Below the pieces are notes generated by a model. The model did not search any database, was not told the DNA's origin, and was given only the letters and a program-made list of their open reading frames with translations. A stretch of 6,573 nucleotides of DNA from Pseudomonadota bacterium (GTDB lineage: Bacteria; Pseudomonadota; Gammaproteobacteria; Burkholderiales; Burkholderiaceae_B), in contig JAEWEH010000286.1 in assembly GCA_023389535.1 (NCBI GenBank), forward strand, positions 1 to 6,573. Direction: 5' to 3'. Position numbers and translations under genes: made by a program. Positions 1 to 6,573 of the stretch are shown piece by piece; within the stretch, counting starts at the first letter, position 1; every line of letters starts with the position of its first letter.

Positions 1-827
1 GTGTAGGGCTCTCCTTCGTGGACGGTCATGGTGATGAAGATATCTTGCCGGTCGGGTGAGATAGTGACTTGCGGCGCTTCGGCCGAATATTCGAGATAGC
101 CGCGATCCAGGTAAAAAGAGCGGATGCGCTCGACGTCGCCCTCGAGCTTTTCGCGCGAATATTTGTCGGTATCGGTGTACCACGTCATCATGCCGGACGT
201 GGTCAATTCCATCTGGTCAAGCAACGTGCTTTGGGAAAAGGCCTTGTTACCCACGAACTTGATATCGCTGATGCGCGCAAGATCGCCCTCGAAGATGTCG
301 AAGCTGACACCTACCCGGTTGCGCGGCAGCGGCGTGATGATGGGCGTGACTTCCACCCCATATTTGCCCTTGGACAAATACTGCTGCTTGAGTTCGAATT
401 CGGCGCGTTCCAGCATGGAGCGGTCGAACACCCGGCCCTCGCCGAAGCCCACCTGGCTGAGTGTCTTGATGATGGCCTTCGAATCGAATTCGCGCATGCC
501 GTTGAAGCTGACCGACGCGATGGTGGGCCTTTCCTGCACGGTGACGACCAGCACATTGTTGCTGGTGTCTATCTTGACGTCGCTGAAGAAACCGGTGGCA
601 TAAAGCCGTTGTATGGCCTCGCTGGCTTGTGCTTCGGTGAATTGGTCGCCCACCTTGACGGGCAGATAACTGAAAATTGTGCCGGCATCGACCCGCTGTA
701 TGCCATTGACTTGGATGTCGCGTACCACGAACGGTGTGAAGGCGCTGGCTAGACTGGGCGTAAGCAGAGCTGCAAGCAACACAGGCAGGGCGCGCCTGGC
801 AAATGGGAATTTCCGGCTAAACGACAT
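1..827 (-). CDS. bamA: Outer membrane protein assembly factor BamA, N-terminal part (cut by window edge)
   Basis: BamA is the core of the BAM complex, which folds and inserts beta-barrel proteins into the outer membrane. The gene starts at the ATG at 827 and stays open for 275 complete codons to the window edge. A Sec signal peptide is clear: basic residues 5-12 (RKFPFARR), a hydrophobic stretch at 13-22, and a probable cleavage after SLASA at residue 29. Then come three POTRA domains. POTRA1 is about 31-101 (FVVRDIQVNGIQ to VTVQERP), POTRA2 about 102-182 (IASVSFNGMREF to FDIFEGD), and POTRA3 about 185-274 (RISDIKFVGNKAF to TMTVHEGEPY). POTRA4, POTRA5 and the barrel lie outside the window. 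An AAGGA Shine-Dalgarno sits about 9 nt before the ATG. It follows rseP by 53 bp, the usual order in proteobacteria. Nothing suggests damage; the truncation is only the window boundary. The paralogue TamA is less likely because of the repeated POTRA pattern and the rseP neighbour. Confidence 0.96.
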   Translation of the reverse strand, partial: MSFSRKFPFARRALPVLLAALLTPSLASAFTPFVVRDIQVNGIQRVDAGTIFSYLPVKVGDQFTEAQASEAIQRLYATGFFSDVKIDTSNNVLVVTVQERPTIASVSFNGMREFDSKAIIKTLSQVGFGEGRVFDRSMLERAEFELKQQYLSKGKYGVEVTPIITPLPRNRVGVSFDIFEGDLARISDIKFVGNKAFSQSTLLDQMELTTSGMMTWYTDTDKYSREKLEGDVERIRSFYLDRGYLEYSAEAPQVTISPDRQDIFITMTVHEGEPY

Positions 828-861
828 CCTGGATGATCCTTGGGCGATTAAATGGTGGATG

Positions 862-891
862 ATTGTAAGGCACAAAGCCGCTAACTGAAAA
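862..891 (-). promoter_or_regulatory. Candidate sigma-70-type promoter upstream of bamA
   Basis: On the minus strand TTTTCA (891-886, 4 of 6 to TTGACA) is followed after 18 bp by TACAAT (867-862, 5 of 6 to TATAAT). The -10 box lies about 35 bp before the bamA ATG, and the -35 box overlaps the last codons of rseP. It could give bamA its own transcription apart from the upstream operon. The -35 match is weak and no transcription data are available, so this is only a sequence-based suggestion. I saw no convincing sigma-E type GAACTT element here. Confidence 0.3.
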
Positions 892-2215
892 GGCGAGAAA
901 AATCATTGAAAAACGCCAGGCTCATTAAGGCGGCCAGCAAGCCCAGGCCAATGCGTTGGCCGTTCTCCAACCATTTCTGAGGTACGGGTTTGCCGCGCAC
1001 CGCTTCCAGCACGTAATACATGAGATGGCCGCCATCGAGCATAGGAATGGGTAACAAATTTAACACGCCGATACTAACACTGATCAGCGCGAGAAAACCA
1101 ATATATGCAGCCAGGCCTATGCGTGCGGTCTGCCCGGCGTAATCGGCAATGGTGACGGGGCCGCTAACGTTGCGCAACGAAATATCCCCTATCACCATGC
1201 GGCCCATCATTTTCAGCGAGAGCCAGACGGTATCGGCCGTGCGCGACAAGCCCCGCCCGATACTATCTACCAAGCCGTAGCGCACAGTGACCATGGGAAA
1301 ATCCGCGCTCAGCATGACGCCTATGCGCCCTACTGTCGTGCCTTGTTCTGTGGTTTCGGCGCTGGGCGTGATCGGTATGGTGAGGTTTGCACCATCGCGC
1401 AGCACCATGATATTTAGCGGTACGCCGGGATGCTTCTGGATTTCAGCAACCATGGCGCCAGCGCTCGGGTGCTGCAATTCGCCGACGGCCAGCACAAGGT
1501 CGCCGGTGCGCAGGCCAGCCTGTTCGCCCGGGCTGCCGGCGTTCACGCCGGCCACCCGCGGCTGAGGCGCGGCCAGACTCAGGCCGGCTTCCGCCATGGG
1601 ATCCGATCCGTCCGGATCTACATGCCCCTGCGCCAATACCAGTTGTCGCTCGCGCTGGACACCCGCCGCGGTTTCGACGCCGGCGCTGGCGCGCCCGCCG
1701 CCTGTCAGCACATCGAGCAGTTGCCAGCGCGCTTCACCCCATGACCGTACCGGCTGGCCATTCACCGACACGATGCGGTCGCCGGCGTGGAAACCGGCCT
1801 GGGCGGCGGCGCTGGCGGCCGGAGGCTCTGCCAGGATGGCGGCCGGCTCGTGGGTGCCGACCAGACTCAGTATGGTGTATAGCACCACAGCCAATAGTAA
1901 ATTGGCCAAGGGTCCGGCCAGCACGATAGCGCTGCGCTGACCCAGGGTCTTCTGGCTGAAAGCCTGCGCGGCCTGCTGCGGCGTGGCGCCGGGCTCGGGA
2001 TCGTCGAGCATCTTGACATATCCGCCCAGGGGTATGGCCGACAGGGCCCATTCGGTACCCCGCTTGTCGGTCCGACGTGCCAGTATCTTGCCGAAGCCCA
2101 CTGAAAATCTTAGCACTCGTACACCACAGCGTCGGGCGACCCAGTAGTGGCCCAATTCATGGAACGTGACGAGTATGCCCAGTGCGATGACGAAGGCGAT
2201 CAGGGTAAAAAGCAT
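881..2215 (-). CDS. rseP: RIP metalloprotease RseP (site-2 protease, M50 family)
   Basis: RseP is an inner-membrane zinc protease. In the sigma-E envelope stress response it makes the second, intramembrane cut in the anti-sigma factor RseA, and it also clears remnant signal peptides. The 444-residue product is close to the E. coli length of about 450. The zinc site HELGH is at residues 19-23 in the first membrane segment (about 3-20), and the third zinc ligand is D394 in NLLPIPMLDGGH (386-397). A GPLAN motif (101-105) opens the second membrane segment. Two periplasmic PDZ domains follow at about 125-215 (GFHAGDRIVSVNGQPV) and 217-290 (GLRTGDLVLAVGE). Further membrane segments lie near 367-390 and 422-440. 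The ATG at 2215 is preceded by AGGAG with a 4-nt spacer. All catalytic residues are present, so the enzyme should be active. RseA and the first protease DegS are not in the window, so the substrate is inferred from the family. Confidence 0.97.
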   Translation of the reverse strand: MLFTLIAFVIALGILVTFHELGHYWVARRCGVRVLRFSVGFGKILARRTDKRGTEWALSAIPLGGYVKMLDDPEPGATPQQAAQAFSQKTLGQRSAIVLAGPLANLLLAVVLYTILSLVGTHEPAAILAEPPAASAAAQAGFHAGDRIVSVNGQPVRSWGEARWQLLDVLTGGGRASAGVETAAGVQRERQLVLAQGHVDPDGSDPMAEAGLSLAAPQPRVAGVNAGSPGEQAGLRTGDLVLAVGELQHPSAGAMVAEIQKHPGVPLNIMVLRDGANLTIPITPSAETTEQGTTVGRIGVMLSADFPMVTVRYGLVDSIGRGLSRTADTVWLSLKMMGRMVIGDISLRNVSGPVTIADYAGQTARIGLAAYIGFLALISVSIGVLNLLPIPMLDGGHLMYYVLEAVRGKPVPQKWLENGQRIGLGLLAALMSLAFFNDFSRLFS

Positions 2216-2264
2216 GGGGCTCCTGGATCAGGGTGTAAACGTGGCCCGGGTCTGGTTGTGGCGC

Positions 2265-3467
2265 TCAGGTGCTGAGCAGACAGAATTCGGAGGCGACGCT
2301 GCGTGTATGCGCATCCAGCGCCAGCACATCGTCCAGCGTATCCAGCGCGCCGCCTGCCAAACCATTCATGCGGTCGAGGCTGGCTTCGATGACCCGCGCG
2401 ATTTCAGTATAGCGAATTTGCTGCTTCAAGAAGCGTTCCACCGCAATCTCGTTGGCCGCATTCAAGGCCACGCACGCTGCTTGTCCGGTACGCAATGCAT
2501 CGAAAGACAGGCGCAAGCATGGGAAGCGTTCCAGATCGGGCTCTTCGAAGTCCAGCCGGCCCAAGGCCGTCAAGGCCAGTAAACCCACCCCGCTCTCGAT
2601 GCGCTCGGGAAAACCCAGCCCATAGGCGATCGGCGTGCGCATATCGGGCTGGCCCAATTGGGCCAGAATGGAGCCATCCTCGTATTCGACCATGGAATGC
2701 ACCATGCTTTGAGGATGGACCACGACTTGTATGCGATTGACCGGCATGGCGAACAGCCAATGCGCTTCGATGACTTCCAGCCCCTTGTTCAGCATGGTGG
2801 CCGAGTCGACCGAAATTTTGCGTCCCATGGCCCAGTTGGGATGGGCGCACGCCTGTTCAGGCGTGACGCTGGCCAACTGATCCAGTGCGGTGGTGCGGAA
2901 AGGCCCGCCCGAAGCCGTCAGGAGCAGCCGGCGCACCCCTTTGGCGGGTTCGGTCGGAGCAGTCGCCCGGCCCGCCTGCGGCAGGCACTGGAAGATCGCA
3001 TTGTGCTCGCTGTCGATAGGCAGCAACTCGGCCCCCGATTCACGCACCGTGCGCATGAACAGGCCGCCTGCGGCCACCAGTGCTTCCTTGTTGGCCAGCA
3101 GCACACGCTTGCCGGCGCGGGCGGCCGCCAGCGCCGAGGGCAGCCCCGCCGCGCCGACAATGGCCGCCATGACCGTGGTGACGGCACTGTCGGCCACCGT
3201 GTCGACCAAAGCCTGCGCACCAACGCGGATCTCCGGACGGGGCGCGGCGCCCTGCCATACCTGGAGAAAGCGGGCGCGCGCCTGATCCGTTGGAACAACG
3301 ACCACTTTGGCGCCGGTCTGGCGGGCCTGTTCGGCAAGCTGGTCTATGCGGTGGTAGGCGCTCAGCGCGTACACCGACAGTGTTTCGGGGTGCCGGGCAA
3401 TGACGTCAAGGGTGTTGACCCCTATCGACCCGGTCGACCCCAGTACGCAGACCTGTTGCGTCTTCAT
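2265..3467 (-). CDS. dxr: 1-deoxy-D-xylulose 5-phosphate reductoisomerase
   Basis: Dxr carries out the first committed step of the MEP isoprenoid pathway: NADPH-dependent rearrangement and reduction of DXP to 2-C-methyl-D-erythritol 4-phosphate in the cytosol. It is the target of fosmidomycin. With the ATG at 3467 the protein has 400 residues, matching the family (E. coli 398). The NADPH-binding loop GSTGSIG is at 10-16 and LLANKEAL at about 123-130. The metal ligands are D152 and E154 in [12 protein letters not shown], and E231 in [11 protein letters not shown]. Other family blocks seen are [29 protein letters not shown] and [11 protein letters not shown]. The ATG overlaps the cdsA stop as ATGA, and a GGGTGG stretch lies 5 nt upstream. 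An in-frame GTG at 3476 would add three residues, but it fits less well because the conserved domain begins at the ATG form [10 protein letters not shown]. The close coupling to cdsA and uppS places it in a lipid-precursor operon. Confidence 0.97.
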   Translation of the reverse strand: MKTQQVCVLGSTGSIGVNTLDVIARHPETLSVYALSAYHRIDQLAEQARQTGAKVVVVPTDQARARFLQVWQGAAPRPEIRVGAQALVDTVADSAVTTVMAAIVGAAGLPSALAAARAGKRVLLANKEALVAAGGLFMRTVRESGAELLPIDSEHNAIFQCLPQAGRATAPTEPAKGVRRLLLTASGGPFRTTALDQLASVTPEQACAHPNWAMGRKISVDSATMLNKGLEVIEAHWLFAMPVNRIQVVVHPQSMVHSMVEYEDGSILAQLGQPDMRTPIAYGLGFPERIESGVGLLALTALGRLDFEEPDLERFPCLRLSFDALRTGQAACVALNAANEIAVERFLKQQIRYTEIARVIEASLDRMNGLAGGALDTLDDVLALDAHTRSVASEFCLLST

Positions 3468-4327
3468 GAGGGCCACCCGCCGGTCAGCAAAAAGGCCAGT
3501 GGCGCCACCGGCAGCAAAGCGTCGATACGATCGTACACGCCACCGTGGCCCGGCAGCAGTTGACTGGAGTCCTTCACGCCCGCGCGCCGCTTGAGCAGGG
3601 ATTCGAACAGATCACCGATAATCGACAGTGCGGCGAGCAGTGCCGCTGCCACGACGGCCAGCGGCCAGGACCCGAGCTCGATCAAGGCGTTGCCGAAACT
3701 GCCCGGCCAGCGCGCGCTCAGCACGACCCAAAGGCAGGCGGCCACGATACCGCCAGCGGCGCCTTCCCAGGTTTTACCGGGGCTGACGCGCGGCGCGAGT
3801 TTATGCTTGCCGAATGCTTTACCGGTGAAATAGGCCGCGATGTCGGCAAACCAGATCAGCGCCATCAAGGACACCAGGAACCAGGCGCCACGTGCGGTAA
3901 ATAACTGGACGAGCGCGGCCCAGGCGGCGACCACGGCCAAGATGCCGAATACGCTAAGCCACGCGCAGTGCTTGCGAACCTGGGCCTGGCCCTGCAGCAC
4001 CATGGCGCTGGCTCCGATCACCCATAGCACACTGACGGCCGGCATCCACCACTGGTTGATTGCGGCGCGCAGAGCCGCCGCCCCATCCTGCAGCGGATCC
4101 CCCAGCCAGAGCCACGCCAAGCCGGCCATGACGAAACCGGACAATATCGCAAGCAGCGCAGGCCAAGCCGTGCCCGGGCGCGGCCAGGTCAGTCGCAGCC
4201 ATTCCCACAGGGCGCAGGCGGCCAACACCGTCAATAGCAGGACCAATGGCCACGGCGAGGGCGCAAGCAATGTCCCCAACAATACGGCCAGCAAAACGAT
4301 TGCTGTCAGGACACGCTGCCTTAACAT
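3464..4327 (-). CDS. cdsA: Phosphatidate cytidylyltransferase (CDP-diglyceride synthase)
   Basis: CdsA is an integral inner-membrane enzyme that makes CDP-diacylglycerol from phosphatidic acid and CTP. CDP-diacylglycerol is the precursor of phosphatidylethanolamine, phosphatidylglycerol and cardiolipin. The 287-residue product is strongly hydrophobic, with many membrane segments; the first is about residues 7-36. The family signature is complete at 243-269: SLLKRR, then KD at 252-253, then [12 protein letters not shown] ending at 269. These are the conserved metal- and nucleotide-binding residues. The other conserved block, [17 protein letters not shown] followed by SPGKTWEG, is at about 161-189. 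The ATG at 4327 is preceded by AGGGGA with a 5-nt spacer, and the gene lies 9 bp after the uppS stop. Its TGA stop shares bases with the dxr start (ATGA), so the two are probably translationally coupled. Length and motifs are normal for the family. Confidence 0.97.
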   Translation of the reverse strand: MLRQRVLTAIVLLAVLLGTLLAPSPWPLVLLLTVLAACALWEWLRLTWPRPGTAWPALLAILSGFVMAGLAWLWLGDPLQDGAAALRAAINQWWMPAVSVLWVIGASAMVLQGQAQVRKHCAWLSVFGILAVVAAWAALVQLFTARGAWFLVSLMALIWFADIAAYFTGKAFGKHKLAPRVSPGKTWEGAAGGIVAACLWVVLSARWPGSFGNALIELGSWPLAVVAAALLAALSIIGDLFESLLKRRAGVKDSSQLLPGHGGVYDRIDALLPVAPLAFLLTGGWPS

Positions 4328-4336
4328 TGAATTCCC

Positions 4337-5095
4337 CTATAGCTTATCGGCCAACTGGGCGCTCGTGCGCCCAAACCGGCGTTCGCGTGTTTTATACCAC
4401 TTGAAGGCCGCGTCGATTTCCTTGGCGCCGAAATCGGGCCAATAGTCGTCCGAGAAATAGAGTTCAGTATAGGCCAGTTGCCAAATGAGGAAATTCGAGA
4501 TTCGCTGCTCACCGCCGGTGCGAATGAACAGATCCGGCTCCGGAGCATAGGCCATGGACAGGTGTTCGGCCAGCATGGTCTCGTTAATGTCCTGCGGACG
4601 CGCCGCCAATTCCGGCCTTGTTACCAGAAGACGGCGCATGGCCTGCAGGATGTCCCAGCGACCGCCATAATTGGCGGCGATGGTCAGATTCAAGGCGGTG
4701 TTGTGTTCCGTCCGCTGTTCGGCTGCGCGTATGAGCCCCTGCAGCTTGGGCTCGAAGGGAGCAAGATCGCCCACGACACGCAGGCGAACGCCCTGCTCGT
4801 CCAGCTTGTCGATCTCTTTTTCCAGCGTCTGTATGAAGAGACGCATCAGCAGCGAGACCTCTTCCTGGGGCCGACGCCAGTTCTCTGAACTGAAGGCGAA
4901 TAGGGTCAGATATTCCACGCCGCGACGCCCGCAGGCTTCCACGACCCGACGTACAGCCTGCACCCCACGCGCATGCCCCGCCGTGCGCGGCAAGAAACGT
5001 TTTGTCGCCCAGCGCCCATTCCCGTCCATGATGATGGCCAGATGGCGCGGGGTATCGGAGTGCTCGGGCACCGACAGAGTGGAACTGCTGATCAT
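4337..5095 (-). CDS. uppS: Undecaprenyl diphosphate synthase (isoprenyl transferase)
   Basis: UppS is a cytosolic cis-prenyltransferase that adds eight isopentenyl units to farnesyl diphosphate. The C55 product carries peptidoglycan and O-antigen precursors across the membrane. The 252-residue protein has the catalytic aspartate D24 in [10 protein letters not shown] (21-30). FSSENWRRP (68-76) is the conserved flexible-loop block. The C-terminal signature runs from 188 to 212 ([20 protein letters not shown]) and supplies the arginine and glutamate that bind the diphosphate and magnesium. The first 15 residues are poorly conserved, and the conserved domain starts at about [10 protein letters not shown]. 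The ATG at 5095 has no good Shine-Dalgarno: the preceding bases are pyrimidine-rich, and the nearest G cluster is a weak CGG about 11 nt away. Initiation may depend on coupling to frr, whose stop is 24 bp upstream. The function itself is secure. Confidence 0.97.
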   Translation of the reverse strand: MISSSTLSVPEHSDTPRHLAIIMDGNGRWATKRFLPRTAGHARGVQAVRRVVEACGRRGVEYLTLFAFSSENWRRPQEEVSLLMRLFIQTLEKEIDKLDEQGVRLRVVGDLAPFEPKLQGLIRAAEQRTEHNTALNLTIAANYGGRWDILQAMRRLLVTRPELAARPQDINETMLAEHLSMAYAPEPDLFIRTGGEQRISNFLIWQLAYTELYFSDDYWPDFGAKEIDAAFKWYKTRERRFGRTSAQLADKL

Positions 5096-5119
5096 GTGAC
5101 GTGAACCGTAGCGACGAAG

Positions 5120-5680
5120 CTAGACGGTCATGATCTCGGCTTCTTTTTGGGCGACCAGTTTGTCGACCTCGGCCACATGCTTGTCGGTCAGCTTCTGGAC
5201 TTCATCCTGCATCCGGCGCTCGTCGTCTTCGGAAATTTCCTTGTCCTTGACGAGCTTCTTCAACCCGTCATTGGCTTCGCGGCGCAGATTGCGCACGGCA
5301 ACCTTGGCGTCTTCGCCTTCGTTGCGTACGACTTTGGTCAGGTCGCGACGACGTTCTTCGGTCAAGGCGGGCATGGGTACCCGTATGCTGTCGCCCATGC
5401 CAATGGGATTGAGGCCAAGATCGGAATCACGGATTGCTTTTTCAACCGGCCCGGCCATGTTCTTTTCCCAAACCTGCACGCTGATGGTGCGGGCATCGAC
5501 CAGATTCACATTGGCCACTTGGCTGACCGGCACGGGGGAGCCGTAATATTCCACCATGACATGGTCGAGCAGCCCGGCGTGGGCCCGGCCCGTACGTATC
5601 TTGGACAGATTCGCCTTGAGCGTTTCGATCGACTTGCCCATGCGCGATTCCGCCGACTTTCTGATCTCTGACAGACTCAT
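5120..5680 (-). CDS. frr: Ribosome recycling factor
   Basis: RRF works with EF-G to split the post-termination ribosome so that it can start another round of translation. The 186-residue length is standard (E. coli 185). The protein has the two-domain pattern: a long-helix domain I made of the N-terminus plus about residues 105-186, and a small domain II at about 31-104. Conserved blocks seen are SKIRTGRAH (26-34), VEYYGSPVP (43-51), [14 protein letters not shown] (79-92), [18 protein letters not shown] (99-116), [10 protein letters not shown] (129-138) and KDKEISEDD (145-153). The arginines around 130-134 match the ribosome-binding region of the family. The ATG at 5680 is preceded by AAGGA with a 6-nt spacer. 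The gene sits between pyrH and uppS, as in many proteobacteria. A hairpin lies just upstream of its ribosome-binding site. Confidence 0.98.
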   Translation of the reverse strand: MSLSEIRKSAESRMGKSIETLKANLSKIRTGRAHAGLLDHVMVEYYGSPVPVSQVANVNLVDARTISVQVWEKNMAGPVEKAIRDSDLGLNPIGMGDSIRVPMPALTEERRRDLTKVVRNEGEDAKVAVRNLRREANDGLKKLVKDKEISEDDERRMQDEVQKLTDKHVAEVDKLVAQKEAEIMTV

Positions 5681-5701
5681 TGCTATTCCTTTATTGAATC
5701 A

Positions 5702-5720
5702 CTTCGGCACCGGGCCGAAG
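5702..5720 (-). other. Perfect inverted repeat just upstream of the frr ribosome-binding site
   Basis: CTTCGGC (5702-5708) and GCCGAAG (5714-5720) form a perfect 7-bp stem with a 5-nt loop. On the transcribed strand it ends about 10 nt before the frr Shine-Dalgarno AAGGA. It is followed by TGATTCAATA rather than a U run, so it does not look like an intrinsic terminator. In mRNA it could shield the 5' end of an frr transcript or affect ribosome access. That role is inference; only the repeat is seen. Confidence 0.45.
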
Positions 5721-5739
5721 CTTGCTTGCCACAATTCAA

Positions 5740-5757
5740 GGAGCCCAGTCGGGCTCC
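5740..5757 (-). terminator. Possible weak terminator or attenuator hairpin between pyrH and frr
   Basis: GGAGCCC and GGGCTCC form a perfect 7-bp G+C-rich stem with a 4-nt loop. On the transcribed strand the stem is followed by TTGAATTGTGG, which has five T in nine bases and is not a true T run. The compact stem resembles an intrinsic terminator and lies about 60 bp after the pyrH stop. The poor T tract suggests partial termination or an mRNA-processing and stability element rather than a strong stop. Termination is not proven. Confidence 0.3.
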
Positions 5758-5779
5758 GGGAAGATGATGCCTTGCGTAC

Positions 5780-5791
5780 CTTGCGCGCAAG
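5780..5791. repeat. 12-bp perfect palindrome after pyrH
   Basis: CTTGCGCGCAAG reads the same on both strands. A second CTTGCG at 5771-5776 can pair with the CGCAAG at 5786-5791 as an alternative 6-bp stem. A further inverted repeat, GGCCG (5796-5800) with CGGCC (5808-5812), lies directly after the pyrH stop. Together these make the 25-45 bp behind pyrH highly foldable. It could be a protein-binding palindrome or only a 3'-end RNA structure; the sequence does not decide. Confidence 0.4.
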
Positions 5792-5816
5792 ACATGGCCG
5801 GGACAGGCGGCCCTGA

Positions 5817-6533
5817 TCAAACATGCACCAGTGTGCCTTCGTCTTCACCAGAGACCGCGCGCTTGAGCGCACCAGGCTTGTTGATGGAAAACACCTTGAT
5901 GGGCAGCCTTTGATCGCGGCACAAAGCAAAGGCTGTCGCGTCCATGACTTCCAGCCGCCGCACGATGGCTTCGTCGAAGCTGATGCGCGCGTAGCGGGTC
6001 GCGCCAGGATCTTTGTTGGGATCAGCGCTGTATATGCCGTCCACCTTGGTGGCTTTAAGCACGATTTCCGCGCCGATTTCGGCCCCGCGCAAAGCAGCCG
6101 CGGTATCGGTGGTAAAGAAAGGGTTGCCCGTGCCGGCGGCAAAAACGACGACCTTGCCTTCTTCGAGATAGCGCAAGGCCTTGGGACGGATGTATGGCTC
6201 GACGACCTGGTCGATATTCAAGGCCGATTGGACCCGGGTATCGACCCCACGGTGTTTCAATGCATCCTGCAGTGCAAGCGCATTCATGACGGTGGCCATC
6301 ATGCCCATGTAGTCCGCCGTGGCACGATCCATGCCCTGTGCGCCCGGGGCGACGCCCCTGAAAATATTCCCGCCACCAATTACGATAGCCAGTTCGACGC
6401 CTTGCGTAGCGACTTCGGCGATGTCTTCGGTCATGCGCAAGATGGTCGAGCGATTGATCCCAAAAGCGTCTTCTCCCATGAGCGCTTCGCCGGAAAGCTT
6501 GAGAAGAACACGCTTATACGATCTGGTGGTCAT
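5817..6533 (-). CDS. pyrH: Uridylate kinase (UMP kinase)
   Basis: PyrH phosphorylates UMP to UDP with ATP, a step in making all pyrimidine nucleotides. It is a hexameric cytosolic enzyme of the amino-acid kinase fold, usually activated by GTP and inhibited by UTP. With the ATG at 6533 the protein has 238 residues, near the family norm of about 240. Motifs in order are KLSGEALMG (12-20, phosphate binding), IGGGNIFRG (52-60), [10 protein letters not shown] (69-78, UMP site), [13 protein letters not shown] (134-146) and [13 protein letters not shown] (160-172). A longer reading from a TTG at 6554 adds seven residues (MFTWDTT) not typical of the family. The ATG has a modest GGGA about 8 nt upstream, and [15 protein letters not shown] matches the expected start. 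The gene begins about 40 bp from the right edge. The usual upstream neighbours rpsB and tsf are not in view. Confidence 0.97.
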   Translation of the reverse strand: MTTRSYKRVLLKLSGEALMGEDAFGINRSTILRMTEDIAEVATQGVELAIVIGGGNIFRGVAPGAQGMDRATADYMGMMATVMNALALQDALKHRGVDTRVQSALNIDQVVEPYIRPKALRYLEEGKVVVFAAGTGNPFFTTDTAAALRGAEIGAEIVLKATKVDGIYSADPNKDPGATRYARISFDEAIVRRLEVMDATAFALCRDQRLPIKVFSINKPGALKRAVSGEDEGTLVHV

Positions 6534-6573
6534 GGTAGTATCCCAGGTAAACAATCCAACGGAAGTGTAAGCC

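Noticed and set aside
69..752. A 227-codon open frame on the plus strand
   Set aside because: It is wholly antisense to the bamA POTRA region. The BamA reading has a signal peptide and three POTRA repeats, so the plus-strand frame is a shadow.
2974..2986. Inverted repeat GCCTGC / GCAGGC inside dxr
   Set aside because: The loop would be a single base, and it lies within coding sequence that reads normally. It is probably chance in G+C-rich DNA.
2658..3563. A 301-codon open frame on the plus strand
   Set aside because: It lies antisense to dxr and the end of cdsA, both with full family motifs. Its composition (rich in R, G, H and A) is the mirror of high-G+C codon use, and it shows no recognisable domain.
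3840..4445. A 201-codon open frame on the plus strand
   Set aside because: It is antisense to cdsA and the end of uppS. It is rich in S, A, T and N with no domain pattern, as expected of a shadow frame.
5147..5671. A 174-codon open frame on the plus strand
   Set aside because: It is exactly antisense to frr, which is fully explained as ribosome recycling factor. No family resemblance was seen.
5699..6142. A 147-codon minus-strand frame overlapping pyrH and the spacer
   Set aside because: It is out of frame with pyrH, whose motifs are intact, and it has no conserved blocks. There is no sign of a frameshift joining them.
1..6573. Search for a novel system such as a defence island, mobile element or CRISPR
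   Set aside because: Nearly all bases belong to seven well-known housekeeping genes in a conserved order. There are no direct repeats, transposase motifs or atypical composition.

Overview
The window reads as one co-directional block on the minus strand. It holds seven genes in the transcription order pyrH, frr, uppS, cdsA, dxr, rseP, bamA, with bamA running off the left edge of the window. The order, the high G+C codon use and the protein sequences point to a betaproteobacterium. Most likely it is from the Burkholderiales, with Alcaligenaceae (Bordetella/Achromobacter relatives) as my best guess. This is judged from remembered family sequences, not from a search. It is core chromosomal housekeeping DNA. 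I see no mobile element, tRNA, rRNA, CRISPR array, phage gene or recent insertion.

Layout from right to left, the direction of transcription: pyrH (UMP kinase, 6533-5817) is followed by a 136-bp spacer with several perfect inverted repeats. Next come frr (ribosome recycling factor, 5680-5120), a 24-bp gap, uppS (undecaprenyl diphosphate synthase, 5095-4337), a 9-bp gap and cdsA (CDP-diglyceride synthase, 4327-3464). A 4-bp ATGA overlap leads into dxr (DXP reductoisomerase, 3467-2265). After a 49-bp gap comes rseP (site-2 zinc metalloprotease, 2215-881), and after a 53-bp gap with a possible promoter comes bamA (outer-membrane assembly factor, 827 to beyond position 1). The only non-coding stretches are these short gaps and about 40 bp at the right edge; none reaches 300 bp.

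Functionally the block joins nucleotide supply and translation (pyrH, frr) to envelope building. Dxr makes the MEP-pathway intermediate for isoprenoids. UppS turns isoprenoid units into the C55 lipid carrier for peptidoglycan and polysaccharides. CdsA makes the CDP-diacylglycerol precursor of the phospholipids. RseP is the intramembrane protease of the envelope stress response, and BamA inserts outer-membrane beta-barrel proteins. The tight spacing from frr to dxr suggests one operon. The pyrH-frr and rseP-bamA gaps are the likeliest places for extra regulation.

I found no previously undescribed system. The points worth a second look are modest: the hairpin cluster between pyrH and frr, a candidate bamA promoter, and a few start-codon choices.
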